From assembly GCF_026168555.1 (NCBI RefSeq), contig NZ_CP092471.1, positions 2,304,501-2,368,500 on the forward strand: a DNA stretch of 64,000 bases, read 5' to 3'. The position numbers and the translations under genes were made by a program. The notes beneath the pieces were generated by a model, which searched no databases, was not told where the DNA came from, and saw nothing but the letters and a program-made list of their open reading frames with translations. This stretch comes from Qipengyuania spongiae. GTDB lineage: Bacteria; Pseudomonadota; Alphaproteobacteria; Sphingomonadales; Sphingomonadaceae. This document shows positions 17,747 to 26,958 of this stretch, in pieces. Every line of letters starts with the position of its first letter. The first letter of the stretch is position 1.

Positions 17747-20095
17747 ATGCAAGACAAGAAAACAAAGCCGAAGCGGCCCTCGAAAAAAACGTTTCAGGGC
17801 CTGCCTTCGAAGGAACAGATACTCGAATTCATCCAGACCGCCGATGGCCCCGCGGGCAAGCGGGAGATCGGCAAGGCGTTCGGCCTCAAGGGCCAGGAAA
17901 AGATCGCGCTGAAAAAGCGCCTCAAGGACATGGCCGAGGAAGGCCTGATAGACGGCAAGCGCACCGCCTACCACCGGATGGGCGGGGTGCCCAAGGTAAC
18001 CGTGCTCAAGGTCGTCGCGATCGAGGATGGCGAGGTCTATGCCGAGCCCGAGAACTGGGCGCCGGATGCGGGCGAGAAACCACCCCGCCTGCTGGTGATG
18101 GAATCGAAGAAGATGGCGGCGCTGAAGCGCGGCGACCGCTTCCTCGCCCGCAACGAGGAGACCGAGCGGGGCTGGCGCGCGACACCGATGAAGAAGCTGC
18201 CCGCCCGGACCGAGGGGCTGATGGGCGTCGTCGAGTTCGACGGCAGTGGCAAGCCTTGGCTCGCCCCGGTCGACAAGCGGGTGCGCAATTCCTCGCCCAT
18301 CTCCGATGTCGGCGAGGCGAAGGAAGGCGAACTCGTCCTCGCCGAACGCAGCGGCAAGTCGCCGCGCTCCGGCGTGAAGGTCATCGAGGTGATCGGCGAT
18401 CCGCTGGCGCCCAAGGCTTTCAGCCTGATCGCCATCGCCAAGCACGGCATCCCGCACATCTTCCCCGACGAAGCCCTCGCCGAAGCCCGCCGCGCCGCCG
18501 AACTGCCCCTGAGCGAGGACGACCGCGAGGATCTGCGCGATGTTCCCATCGTCGCCATCGACCCGGCGGACGCCCGCGACCACGACGATGCGATCTGGGC
18601 CGAGCCCGACGGGAAGGGCGGCTACAAGGCAATCGTCGCCATCGCCGATGTCAGTTTCTACGTCCGCCCCGGCGGCGCACTCGACCGCGAGGCGAGGAAG
18701 CGCGGCAACTCCGTCTATTTCCCCGACCGTGTCGTGCCGATGCTGCCCGAAATCCTGAGCGCCGATGTCTGCTCACTGGTCGAAGGGGCGGATCGCGCCG
18801 CAATGGCGTGCCACATGACGATCTCGTCCGAGGGCAAGATCACCGACTGGCGCTTCACCCGCGCAACCGTGCGGCTCGCCTCGAACGTGGCCTATGAGGA
18901 CGCGCAGGCCCGGATCGACGACGGGACCGCGCCCGATCACCTCAAGCATCTCTGGGGTGCGTGGAAGCTGCTCCACGCCGCGCGGGAGGCGCGCGATCCG
19001 CTTGATCTCGACCTGCCCGAGCGGCAGGTGCGCCTCAACGACGATGGCGTGATCGAGGAAATCGCCGTGCGCGAGCGGCTCGACGCGCATCGCGTGGTCG
19101 AGGATTTCATGATCGCCGCCAATGTCGCCGCGGCCAAGGCGCTCGAGGCGAAGAAGGCGCCCGTCGTCTATCGCGTCCACGAGACGCCAAGCCGCGAGAA
19201 GCTGCTGGCTTTCAAGGAATATCTCGCCAGCCAGGGTCGCAACTTCGCCATGGGCCAGGTCATCACGCCGGGCCTGTTCAACCGCCTGATCAAGGATGTC
19301 TCCGACCCGGCCGAGAAGGCGCTGATCATGGAAGCGGTGCTGCGCAGCCAGACGCAGGCCTATTACGGCCCCGCCAATGCGGGGCATTTCGGCCTGGCGC
19401 TTGGCAGCTACGCGCATTTCACCTCGCCCATCCGCCGCTATGCCGACCTGCTGGTGCATCGCGCGCTGGTCGATGCCTACAAGCTCGAACAGCCGAAATC
19501 GAAGCTCGACCTGCCCGAAGGAACGGGCCTCTCCGACCGCGACCGCTCGACGCTCGGCAACATCACCGACGCGATCAGCCAGACCGAACGCCGCGCGATG
19601 GAAGCGGAGCGGGACACGATCGACCGCTACGTCGCCGCCTGGCTGTCGGGCCGCGTCGGCGAGACCTTCGACACCCGGATCACCGGCGTGCAGGGCTTCG
19701 GCTTCTTCGCCACGATCGACAAGCTGGGCGGCGACGGTCTCGTGCCGGTCAGCACGCTCGGCCGCGAATATTTCCATTACGACGAGGCGGCGCAGAAACT
19801 CGTAGGCGAAAAGAGCGGCACCGAGTACGCCGTGGGCGACCGACTGAAGCTGAAGCTTGCCGAAGCCAACGCCCTTACCGGCGCGCTCAAGTTCGAGGTG
19901 CCCGACAGCGACGGTGCTCCGATCGAGAAGCGCGGCGAGCGGACTTCGCCGCGCAAGCGCACCCATCAGAAGGGCTCGGGCAAAGGACCTGCGAAGGGCG
20001 TCAAGAAAGGCAACGGCGCGCCGCGGCAGAAACACGAACAGAACAAGCGCGGCCGCCCCGGCAACATCCGCCATCAGGGGCGCAAGAAGAAGTGA
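17747..20095 (+). CDS. rnr: Ribonuclease R
   Basis: Processive 3-prime to 5-prime exoribonuclease that degrades structured RNA. The product is 782 residues: an N-terminal winged-helix region (about 15-75, LPSKEQILEFIQTADGPAGKRE), cold-shock domains, the RNB catalytic domain with metal-binding aspartates in DPADARDHDDAIW (about 272-284), an S1 domain (about 640-720), and a Lys/Arg-rich tail from about 735. I chose ATG 17747 (MQDKKTKPK). A perfect short dyad, GCCTAT-TG-ATAGGC (17706-17719), lies between proS and this gene. It is convergent with the stress-protein gene, 3 bases away. Confidence 0.96.
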   Translation: MQDKKTKPKRPSKKTFQGLPSKEQILEFIQTADGPAGKREIGKAFGLKGQEKIALKKRLKDMAEEGLIDGKRTAYHRMGGVPKVTVLKVVAIEDGEVYAEPENWAPDAGEKPPRLLVMESKKMAALKRGDRFLARNEETERGWRATPMKKLPARTEGLMGVVEFDGSGKPWLAPVDKRVRNSSPISDVGEAKEGELVLAERSGKSPRSGVKVIEVIGDPLAPKAFSLIAIAKHGIPHIFPDEALAEARRAAELPLSEDDREDLRDVPIVAIDPADARDHDDAIWAEPDGKGGYKAIVAIADVSFYVRPGGALDREARKRGNSVYFPDRVVPMLPEILSADVCSLVEGADRAAMACHMTISSEGKITDWRFTRATVRLASNVAYEDAQARIDDGTAPDHLKHLWGAWKLLHAAREARDPLDLDLPERQVRLNDDGVIEEIAVRERLDAHRVVEDFMIAANVAAAKALEAKKAPVVYRVHETPSREKLLAFKEYLASQGRNFAMGQVITPGLFNRLIKDVSDPAEKALIMEAVLRSQTQAYYGPANAGHFGLALGSYAHFTSPIRRYADLLVHRALVDAYKLEQPKSKLDLPEGTGLSDRDRSTLGNITDAISQTERRAMEAERDTIDRYVAAWLSGRVGETFDTRITGVQGFGFFATIDKLGGDGLVPVSTLGREYFHYDEAAQKLVGEKSGTEYAVGDRLKLKLAEANALTGALKFEVPDSDGAPIEKRGERTSPRKRTHQKGSGKGPAKGVKKGNGAPRQKHEQNKRGRPGNIRHQGRKKK

Positions 20096-20098
20096 TTC

Positions 20099-20581
20099 TC
20101 AGGTGCTGTCGTCGGCATCCTTGGTTTCGCTGGCGAGCGCATCGAGCCGCGACTGATCGAGGCTGCCCGGGACGATATAGACCGGGCAGGGCAGGGCATG
20201 CGCTCCGCCGACGAAGTGGTTGACCAGCGGCCCCGGCCCGCCATCGGTGCCTGCGCCCAGCACCAGTGCGGCGATGTTGTCCTGACCTGCGATGTATTCG
20301 CGGATCACTTCGGTCGGCTTGCCCGGACGCACTGCGATGGTCGGCATCTTGCCACCCTCGGCGAAGATATTGCCCGCCGCGGCGTTGGCCATCACCTCGG
20401 CCCGGTCGCGCGCCTCCTGTTCGATCGTCGCCTGCACGCCGGCAAAAGCGTTGAAGTTCTGCATCGGCACCAGCGCCAGGATGTGGACCGCCGCGCCGGT
20501 CGCCCGCGCGCGCAGCGAGGCGAAGCGGAGCGCCTTCTTGGCCTCTTCGGTCTCGTCCATTACCACCAGATATATTCGCAA
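20099..20581 (-). CDS. Universal stress protein (UspA family)
   Basis: A 160-residue single-domain Usp. The N-terminal strand [20 protein letters not shown] and the ATP-loop-like segment [21 protein letters not shown] are typical, although the GxG...GS/T loop is not fully canonical. VYIVPG near the end is also typical. I chose the TTG at 20581 because AGGGGAAA lies upstream and the first beta strand begins there. It is divergent from pdhC. The role is probably in stress survival; the ligand is unknown. Confidence 0.88.
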   Translation of the reverse strand: MRIYLVVMDETEEAKKALRFASLRARATGAAVHILALVPMQNFNAFAGVQATIEQEARDRAEVMANAAAGNIFAEGGKMPTIAVRPGKPTEVIREYIAGQDNIAALVLGAGTDGGPGPLVNHFVGGAHALPCPVYIVPGSLDQSRLDALASETKDADDST

Positions 20582-20718
20582 GACTGATTTCCCCTGTAAG
20601 TCCGACCGCGATTATCCGGGCAAAGCGATCGGGGTGCAAGGGACCTTGCCTGCGCGTTCCATATTGGCCACAGGTGCTCGCCGACCAATCTCCTCCGCAA
20701 GGACGCTACGGAAAACCC

Positions 20719-22083
20719 ATGCCCACCCCCATCAAAATGCCCGCCCTGTCCCCCACGATGGAGGAGGGCACGCTGGCCAAATGGCTGGTGAAGGTCGGCG
20801 ACACGGTCAGTTCGGGCGACATCATGGCCGAGATCGAGACCGACAAGGCCACGATGGAGTTCGAAGCGGTCGACGAAGGCACCATCGCCTCGATCGAGGT
20901 GGAGGAAGGGGCCGAGGGCGTGAAGGTGGGCACCGTCATCGCCATTCTCGCGGAAGAGGGCGAGGATGTGGAAGAAGCGGCGAAATCCGCGTCTGCCGGT
21001 GAGGATGCCCACGATAACGACGCCGATGCGGAGCCGTCCGAACCCGAAGCGAAAGCGGAAAAGCGCGCCGAACCGGCCAAGGCCCAGCCGCGCCAGAAGG
21101 CCGAGCCCGCCCGCACGCCGGTCTCCGCCGACACCAAGGCTGGCCCCGCGCCCAAGGACGAGAGCGGCGAGCGGATCGTCGCGTCTCCGCTCGCCCGCCG
21201 CATCGCCGAGCAGAACGGGATCGACCTCGCCGATGTGAAGGGTAGCGGCCCCAACGGCCGGATCGTGAAGGCCGACGTGGAAGGCGCCGGAAGCGCGAAG
21301 CCCGCGGCCAAGTCTGCGAAGGCGCAGGACGCGACCGGCGAAATGGCCGAGCCGCGCAAGCCCTCGAAAACGCCGGCGGAAACCGAATACGGCGCGCCTT
21401 ACGAGGAAGAAAAGCTCTCCAACGTCCGCAAGGTCATCGCGCGCCGCCTCACCGAGAGCAAGCAGCAGGTTCCGCACTATTATCTCTCGGTCGATATCCG
21501 CCTCGACGCGATGCTCGACCTTAGAAAACAGCTCAACGCCGGGCTGGAGGCGGACGGGGTCAAGCTCAGCGTCAACGACCTGCTGATCAAGGCGCTCGCC
21601 CGCGCGCTGATGCGCGTGCCGCAATGCAATGTCAGCTATCAGGGCGACACGATCCATCGCTACAGCCGTGCCGATGTGTCGGTGGCGGTCGCCGCGCCCA
21701 CCGGTCTGATCACGCCGATCGTGACCGAAGCCGATACGCGCGGTCTTGCCTCGATCAGCAAGACGATGAAGGATCTCGTGGACAAGGCCCGTGACGGCAA
21801 GCTGCAACCGCATGAATATCAGGGCGGTACGGCCAGCCTCTCCAATCTCGGCATGTTCGGCATCAAGCAGTTCGATGCGGTCATCAATCCCCCGCAGGCC
21901 ATGATCATGGCCGTCGGTGCGGGCGAGCAGCGCCCCCATGTGGTCGACGGTGCGTTGCAGGTCGCCACGGTGATGACCGCCAGCGGCAGCTTCGACCACC
22001 GCGCGATCGACGGCGCCGACGGCGCGCAGTTGATGGAAGCGTTCAAGCAGCTGTGCGAGAACCCGATGGGGCTGGTGGTTTGA
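20719..22083 (+). CDS. pdhC: Pyruvate dehydrogenase complex E2, dihydrolipoamide acetyltransferase
   Basis: Transfers the acetyl group from E1 via lipoyl-lysine to CoA and forms the complex core. The 454-residue protein has one lipoyl domain (1-80, Lys43 in ETDKATMEF), an Ala/Glu/Lys-rich linker (about 92-160), the peripheral subunit-binding domain (about 165-200, [16 protein letters not shown]) and the catalytic domain with [11 protein letters not shown] (His427). I chose ATG 20719, after GGAAAACCC; a GTG at 20674 is less likely. pdhA and pdhB are 37 kb away on the other strand, while lpdA is 1 kb downstream. Confidence 0.97.
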   Translation: MPTPIKMPALSPTMEEGTLAKWLVKVGDTVSSGDIMAEIETDKATMEFEAVDEGTIASIEVEEGAEGVKVGTVIAILAEEGEDVEEAAKSASAGEDAHDNDADAEPSEPEAKAEKRAEPAKAQPRQKAEPARTPVSADTKAGPAPKDESGERIVASPLARRIAEQNGIDLADVKGSGPNGRIVKADVEGAGSAKPAAKSAKAQDATGEMAEPRKPSKTPAETEYGAPYEEEKLSNVRKVIARRLTESKQQVPHYYLSVDIRLDAMLDLRKQLNAGLEADGVKLSVNDLLIKALARALMRVPQCNVSYQGDTIHRYSRADVSVAVAAPTGLITPIVTEADTRGLASISKTMKDLVDKARDGKLQPHEYQGGTASLSNLGMFGIKQFDAVINPPQAMIMAVGAGEQRPHVVDGALQVATVMTASGSFDHRAIDGADGAQLMEAFKQLCENPMGLVV

Positions 22084-22125
22084 CCTCTCCAACTCCGACT
22101 AGCGAGCCAGCTCGCAAGTCTGCGT

Positions 22126-22210
22126 ATCCTCTCCGGCAAGCGGAGAGGATTGAGCCTGAGAACTCCTCTCCCCTTGCGGGAGAGGAAGGGGCCCGCCGCG
22201 AAGCGGTGGG
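22126..22210. repeat. Composite palindromic repeat cluster
   Basis: Three hairpins in a row after pdhC: ATCCTCTCCG/CGGAGAGGAT (22126-22150, perfect 10-base arms), CCTCTCCC/GGGAGAGG (22165-22185, perfect 8-base arms) and CCCGCCGC/GCGGTGGG (22192-22210, one mismatch). This style of CTCTCCC-rich palindrome is dispersed in many proteobacterial genomes and is often next to DUF559 genes, as here. The first hairpin may also end pdhC transcription. Confidence 0.7.
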
Positions 22211-22253
22211 AAGGAGAGGGGGCACGCGCAACCTCCTTCCGCTCGCCAAACGT

Positions 22254-22562
22254 ATGCGCCACCAGCCGACCGAAACCGAAGCCCGGTTGTGGTCCGTTCT
22301 TCGCGCTGGCCGAATGGCGGGGGCGAAGTTCAAGCGGCAGGAACAGATCGGCGACTTCATCGTCGATTTCGTCTGCTTCAAAGCGCGGCTGATCATCGAG
22401 GCGGACGGCTCGCAGCATCTCGACAGCGAAGCGGACAAGGCCCGGGATGCCAGGCTCGGTTCGCAGGGTTTCCGAATCCTGCGCTTCTGGAACAACGATG
22501 TTCTGGGCGATACCGACGCCGTTGCCCAAGCCATTTATACGGAACTGACTATAAATGCCTGA
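22254..22562 (+). CDS. DUF559 protein, Vsr-like restriction-endonuclease fold
   Basis: A 102-residue DUF559 protein. The family has a PD-(D/E)xK nuclease-like fold related to very-short-patch repair endonuclease. Visible features are TETEARLWSVLRA (N-terminal helix), DFIVDFVCFKARLIIEADGSQH (residues about 36-57, holding the conserved Asp, Glu and Asp) and FRILRFWNNDVL. ATG 22254 was chosen; the family sometimes starts a little earlier, and GTG 22206 is possible. The upstream in-frame part is the palindromic repeat. The stop overlaps the thioesterase start. Biological role unknown. Confidence 0.85.
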   Translation: MRHQPTETEARLWSVLRAGRMAGAKFKRQEQIGDFIVDFVCFKARLIIEADGSQHLDSEADKARDARLGSQGFRILRFWNNDVLGDTDAVAQAIYTELTINA

Positions 22563-22962
22563 CCGCTCTCCCCTCATCCGCGCCACCGCCATGCCCGGCG
22601 ATCTCAACCCCTATGGCGGGGTGTTCGGCGGCTGGCTGATGAGCCAGATGGCGCTCGGCGCCGGATCGCTTGCCAGTCGCGAGGGGCAGGGCAAGGCGGT
22701 GGTCGTCTCGGCCACCGATTTCGCCTTTCCCGGCGCGATGCGAGTGGGGGACGAATTGTCGGTCTATTGCGACATCGTAGAGACCGGCACCACCTCGCTC
22801 ACCATCGCCGCCGAAGCGATCGCCCGCACCCGCAATGGCGAGGCGACGACGCAAGTCGCGCGCGGCACCTTCAAGTTCGTCCTCCTCGACGAGGAGGACC
22901 GTCCGCGCCCGGTGCGGATAGAAGCGCAAGCGGCCCAGCCTCTGCCCGGAAACGATGCGTGA
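22555..22962 (+). CDS. YciA-like acyl-CoA thioesterase (hotdog fold)
   Basis: A 135-residue single hotdog-domain protein expected to hydrolyse acyl-CoA to free CoA and acid. The segment GDLNPYGGVFGGWLMSQMALGAG (about 15-37), with the catalytic Asp/Asn and helix, matches YciA-type thioesterases. VVSATDFAFPGAMRVGDELSVYC is the following strand region. The ATG overlaps the end of the DUF559 gene by 8 bases. Substrate specificity cannot be predicted, although a place next to pyruvate dehydrogenase genes may hint at short-chain acyl-CoA turnover. Confidence 0.88.
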   Translation: MPDRSPLIRATAMPGDLNPYGGVFGGWLMSQMALGAGSLASREGQGKAVVVSATDFAFPGAMRVGDELSVYCDIVETGTTSLTIAAEAIARTRNGEATTQVARGTFKFVLLDEEDRPRPVRIEAQAAQPLPGNDA

Positions 22963-23083
22963 TCGCGCTGTCCTACAGCGGGTCTGCGATGGCATGGTAG
23001 CGGCATGACCGTATATGCCCTTCCGACCGCGCATTTGATCATAACCCCTCCCACGGATCGGAGCAATTTCGCCTCTGGACCGT

Positions 23084-23101
23084 GTAACACCTGTAACACC
23101 T
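23084..23101 (+). repeat. Tandem 9-base direct repeat before lpdA
   Basis: GTAACACCT occurs twice without spacer, 26 bases before the lpdA start. The left copy is part of the odd palindrome GTGTAACAC. It could be a regulator binding site. The 165-base gap between the thioesterase and lpdA holds nothing else recognisable. Confidence 0.4.
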
Positions 23102-23127
23102 GTTCAGGCTCGAAAGGCTCAAACTGA

Positions 23128-24543
23128 ATGGCTGACACCCAATACGACGTCATCGTGCTCGGCTCCGGCCCCGGCGGCTATGTCGCCGCGATCCGCTGCG
23201 CCCAGCTCGGTCTCAAGACCGCCATCGTCGAGCGTGAACTGCTCGGCGGCATCTGCCTCAACTGGGGCTGCATCCCGACCAAGGCGCTGCTGCGCTCGGC
23301 CGAGATCCTGCACTACGCCCAGAACGCCAAGGATTACGGCCTGAAGATCGCGGGCAAGATCGAGGCGGATCTGGAGGCCGTGGTGCAGCGCAGCCGCGGT
23401 GTCGCGAAACAGCTCAATCAGGGCGTCACGCACCTGATGAAGAAGAACAAGATCGCCGTTCATATGGGCGAGGGGCGGCTGACCGGGCCGACCAGCCTGA
23501 CCGTCAAGTCCGACAACGGCGAGGAGAAGCTCACCGCCAAACACGTCATCGTCGCCACCGGCGCCCGCGCGCGCGACTTGCCCTTCGCCAAGGCGGACGG
23601 GAAGCGGGTGTGGACCTATCGCCACGCCATGACCCCGGGCGAGATGCCGAAGAAGCTGCTTGTTATCGGATCGGGCGCGATCGGGATCGAGTTCGCCAGC
23701 TTCTACAACGACATGGGCTGCGAGGTGACGGTGGTCGAGATGCTCGATCGCATCGTCCCGGTCGAGGATGCGGACGTCTCCGCCTTCCTCCAGAAGAGCC
23801 TGACGAAGCAGGGCATGACCATCATGACCGGCGCCGGGGTCGAGGACTTGAAAGTCTCTGATAAGGGCGTGAAGGCGAAGATCAAGGATGCGAAGGGCAA
23901 GGTCACGGAGACCGAGTTCACGCACTGCATCGTCGCCATCGGCATCGTGCCCAACACCGAAGATATCGGTCTCGAGAAGCACGCCGAGATGGAGAAGGGC
24001 TTCGTCCAGATCGACGATTACGGCCGCACCAGGTCCAAGGGGCTATGGGCGATCGGCGACTGCACGCCCGGCCCGTGGCTGGCCCACAAGGCGAGCCATG
24101 AGGGCGTCACCTGCGCCGAGGCGATCGCGCAGGAGCTGGGGAACAAGGAGGTCCATCCCCACCCGCTCGACCGGGCCAACATACCGGGATGCACCTATTG
24201 CCATCCGCAGGTCGCCAGCGTCGGCCTGACCGAAGCCAAGGCGAAGGAAGCCGGGCACGAGGTCAAGGCGGGTACGTTCCCCTTCATCGGCAACGGCAAG
24301 GCGATCGCGCTGGGCGAGGCGGAGGGCTTCTGCAAGACCGTGTTCGACGCCAAGACCGGCGAGCTGCTGGGCGCGCATATGGTCGGCGCCGAGGTGACGG
24401 AGATGATCCAGGGCTTCGTCGTCGGCAAGACGCTCGAGACAACCGAGGCGGAACTGATGCAGACCGTCTTCCCGCATCCCACGATCAGCGAGAGCATGCA
24501 CGAGAGCGTGCTTGCGAGCTACGGACGCGCGCTGCATATCTGA
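23128..24543 (+). CDS. lpdA: Dihydrolipoyl dehydrogenase (E3)
   Basis: FAD enzyme that reoxidises dihydrolipoamide with NAD+, shared by pyruvate and 2-oxoglutarate dehydrogenases. It has 471 residues: FAD site VLGSGPGGYVAA (10-21), redox disulfide GGICLNWGCIP (Cys43, Cys48), NAD site LLVIGSGAIGIEFAS (about 175-189), and the C-terminal active-site segment HPTISESMHE. It lies in the same direction as pdhC, with the DUF559 and thioesterase genes between them. Confidence 0.98.
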   Translation: MADTQYDVIVLGSGPGGYVAAIRCAQLGLKTAIVERELLGGICLNWGCIPTKALLRSAEILHYAQNAKDYGLKIAGKIEADLEAVVQRSRGVAKQLNQGVTHLMKKNKIAVHMGEGRLTGPTSLTVKSDNGEEKLTAKHVIVATGARARDLPFAKADGKRVWTYRHAMTPGEMPKKLLVIGSGAIGIEFASFYNDMGCEVTVVEMLDRIVPVEDADVSAFLQKSLTKQGMTIMTGAGVEDLKVSDKGVKAKIKDAKGKVTETEFTHCIVAIGIVPNTEDIGLEKHAEMEKGFVQIDDYGRTRSKGLWAIGDCTPGPWLAHKASHEGVTCAEAIAQELGNKEVHPHPLDRANIPGCTYCHPQVASVGLTEAKAKEAGHEVKAGTFPFIGNGKAIALGEAEGFCKTVFDAKTGELLGAHMVGAEVTEMIQGFVVGKTLETTEAELMQTVFPHPTISESMHESVLASYGRALHI

Positions 24544-24571
24544 GCTCGGGTCTGAAACAGGGTAGGGCGAG

Positions 24572-26437
24572 ATGACCGGGTTCCTGATTCTCGCCTTTCT
24601 CATTCTCCTCGCCAGCGTGGTCGCGGTACCCCTGGCAAGCCGGTTCGGCCTCGGCTCGGTGCTCGGCTACCTGCTCGCGGGGATGGCAATCAGCCCGCTG
24701 CTCGCCGCGTTGCGCGTCGATGTCGAGGCGCTTCAGGTCTTCGCCGAATTCGGCGTGGTGATGATGCTGTTCATTGTCGGGTTGGAGATGGAACCCAAGC
24801 GGCTCTGGACCATGCGTGGCAAGCTGCTTGGGCTGGGCGGAGGGCAGGTGGTGCTGACGACGCTCGTCATCGCCGGCCTGTCGCTGGCGAATGGCGACCC
24901 GTGGCGATCCGCGCTCGCCATTGGCATGATCTTCGCGCTCTCCTCCACCGCCATCGTCGTTCAGACCCTGACCGAAAAGGGCCTGATGCGCAGCGAAGGG
25001 GGCGAGGCGAGCTTTTCGGTCCTGCTGTTTCAGGACGTGGCAGTCATCGCGATCCTCGCCCTGCTGCCGCTGCTCGCCATGCCCGGTATGGACGCCATGG
25101 TTCAGGGAGCCGCCGGCCATGGGGCGGGCGGCGGCGCGCATGGTGCCAGCTCCGACATAACTGCCACCATGCCCGCCTGGCTGGGCGCGCTGATGACGCT
25201 TGGAGCGGTCGGCGCGGTGGTGCTGATAGGCGGCTGGCTGGTCGGTCCGATCTTCCGCCTCATCGCACGCGTCCGCCTGCGCGAGCTGTTCACCGCCGGT
25301 GCGCTCGCATTCGTGATCGGCGTCGCCCTGTTGATGACACTGGTCGGCCTCTCGCCGGCGCTTGGCGCGTTTCTGGGCGGCGTCATGCTGGCGAACAGCG
25401 AGTTCCGGCACGAATTCGAAAGCGACGTCGAACCGTTCAAGGGGCTTCTCCTCGGCCTGTTCTTCATCACTGTCGGCGCAGGGATCGATTTCGGCCTCGC
25501 GATCGACCGGTTCGGGATGGTCATCGGCTGGGCAGCGGCGAACATCTTCGCCAAGTTCGCCGTCCTGTTCGGCATAGGCTGGCTCTACGGTCTGCGGCGG
25601 CAGGCGCTGTGGCTGTTCGCCTTCGCGTTGCCGCAGGCAGGCGAGTTCGCCTTTGTCCTCATTGCTTTCGCAGTCGCCAATTACGTACTGGCACCCGAAC
25701 TGGCCGACCTGATGCTCCTGATCGTGGCGCTTTCGATGCTGGTCACGCCGTTGCTGTTCATCCTTTACGACAAGGTCGTGGCGCGCATCTATTGCGGGGC
25801 GGAGGAACGCGAGCCGGATGCAATCGAGGAGGAGAACCCGGTCATCATCGCCGGGCGCGGGCGGATGGGCGGAATCGTCGACCGGATGCTGCAGGCGGCA
25901 GGCTTTTCAACGACAGTCATCGACTACGACTCCCAGCAGCTCGAGATCGTCCGCAAGTTCGGGTACCGTACCTATTTCGGAGATGCGACCCGGCCGGACC
26001 TGCTGGCCTCGGCGGGTATCGCACAGGCCAGGCTGCTCGTCGTAGCGCTCGATGAACGGGAGCAGATCGACCGGCTGGTGAAATATGCACTGGCGAACTG
26101 CCCGCAGCTTCACGTCACCGCCCGCGCGATCGACCGGAATCACGTTTACGAACTATGGTCCTACGGATGTCGCGACATCATCCGCGAGACTTACGACAGC
26201 AGTCTGCGGATGGGACGCTCCGCCTACGAGGCGCTGGGAATGGATCGCCAGCAGGCACAGGCCGCGGCCGATGCGTTCAAAGACATGGATCTCAGTTCCA
26301 TGCGCGAGGTTGCAGATCTCTACGATCTTGCCATCCCGTACCACCAGAACGAGCCATTGATAGCCAAGGTGCGGGAACTGCGTTCGCAGTGGGATCCGAT
26401 CCTGCGCGAACAGATGGACCACATCCTGAAGCGATGA
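24572..26437 (+). CDS. CPA2-family cation:proton antiporter with C-terminal RCK/TrkA-N domain (KefB-like)
   Basis: A 621-residue inner-membrane antiporter. Twelve or so helices fill residues 1-400; conserved segments include GYLLAGMAISP, FGVVMMLFIVGLEM, LSSTAIVVQTL and LPQAGEFAFVL. The cytosolic RCK domain (about 425-540) starts with the nucleotide motif VIIAGRGRMGGIV and ends its first strand in VIDYD, which suggests NAD(H) binding. A Gly/His/Ala-rich loop (about residues 175-195) is unusual. It probably exports K+ in exchange for H+; glutathione control as in KefB/C cannot be concluded. It starts 28 bases after lpdA. Confidence 0.92.
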   Translation: MTGFLILAFLILLASVVAVPLASRFGLGSVLGYLLAGMAISPLLAALRVDVEALQVFAEFGVVMMLFIVGLEMEPKRLWTMRGKLLGLGGGQVVLTTLVIAGLSLANGDPWRSALAIGMIFALSSTAIVVQTLTEKGLMRSEGGEASFSVLLFQDVAVIAILALLPLLAMPGMDAMVQGAAGHGAGGGAHGASSDITATMPAWLGALMTLGAVGAVVLIGGWLVGPIFRLIARVRLRELFTAGALAFVIGVALLMTLVGLSPALGAFLGGVMLANSEFRHEFESDVEPFKGLLLGLFFITVGAGIDFGLAIDRFGMVIGWAAANIFAKFAVLFGIGWLYGLRRQALWLFAFALPQAGEFAFVLIAFAVANYVLAPELADLMLLIVALSMLVTPLLFILYDKVVARIYCGAEEREPDAIEEENPVIIAGRGRMGGIVDRMLQAAGFSTTVIDYDSQQLEIVRKFGYRTYFGDATRPDLLASAGIAQARLLVVALDEREQIDRLVKYALANCPQLHVTARAIDRNHVYELWSYGCRDIIRETYDSSLRMGRSAYEALGMDRQQAQAAADAFKDMDLSSMREVADLYDLAIPYHQNEPLIAKVRELRSQWDPILREQMDHILKR

Positions 26438-26530
26438 TCCGGCAGTTTGGCGCGGCAACACCTCAACTCGTCGCCGCTGGTCGGAGCCGAAAGGCAGCTT
26501 CGAACATTCAAGGTTCGAGGAGACGAGAAG

Positions 26531-26713
26531 ATGGAATACGAAATTCAAGACGATCCACAAGGCCGCCACGAAACCGAAGAAGGCGACCGGGACGGCGGCA
26601 TTACCGAAGACCATCGGGCCTTGCGCAACCAGTCATCGGTTCAACCGGGCGACTATCCCGCCGACAAGCGAAAGGCGCAGAGGCTGACCGAGGTCCAGTC
26701 GGGCAACGACTAA
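26531..26713 (+). CDS. Small acidic hydrophilic protein, unknown
   Basis: A 60-residue protein without membrane segment or cysteine, rich in Asp, Glu, Arg and Gln (MEYEIQDDPQGRHETEEGDRD). Low complexity suggests disorder. GAGGAG lies 11 bases upstream of the ATG, and an imperfect hairpin (CTTCGAAC/GTTCGAGG) overlaps the leader. It lies between the antiporter gene and tRNA-Ser, which faces it. No family is recognised. A longer GTG-type reading from 26447 is less likely because the ribosome site supports the ATG. Confidence 0.6.
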   Translation: MEYEIQDDPQGRHETEEGDRDGGITEDHRALRNQSSVQPGDYPADKRKAQRLTEVQSGND

Positions 26714-26722
26714 ATGCGGTGG

Positions 26723-26812
26723 TGGCGGACAGGGTGGGATTCGAACCCACGAAGGGCTTACACCCTTGCCGGTTTTCAAGACCGGTGCATTCGACCGCTC
26801 TGCCACCTGTCC
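26723..26812 (-). tRNA. tRNA-Ser (UGA)
   Basis: A 90-base class II tRNA. The acceptor stem GGACAGG pairs with CCTGTCC, followed by discriminator G and an encoded CCA (26723-26725). The T arm contains GGTTCGAATCC. The anticodon loop CTTGAAA has anticodon TGA at 26776-26778 (complement), and a long variable arm (GCAAGGGTGTAAGCCCTTC region) is present as expected for tRNA-Ser. It is a lone tRNA gene; no attachment site or integrase lies next to it. Confidence 0.97.
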
Positions 26813-26958
26813 GCTCGCCACCCCCGCTAGACGCCGACCGCGCTGCTGTCACGCGGCTTCGTCCTTCTTGGTTCGTACAGTGGGAAAGGAACGATCGGGC
26901 CCACCGGTATTTCATCACGCTCACCTACCATTAAGTCCGCATCGGGGAGGAAGGGCTG

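Noticed and set aside
22126..22210. Palindrome cluster as a CRISPR array
   Set aside because: The three hairpins differ in sequence and lack regular spacing with unique spacers; no cas gene is present.
26723..26812. tRNA-Ser as an integration site for a mobile element
   Set aside because: No integrase, no repeated 3-prime tRNA fragment and no foreign gene cluster is seen nearby; neighbours are housekeeping genes.
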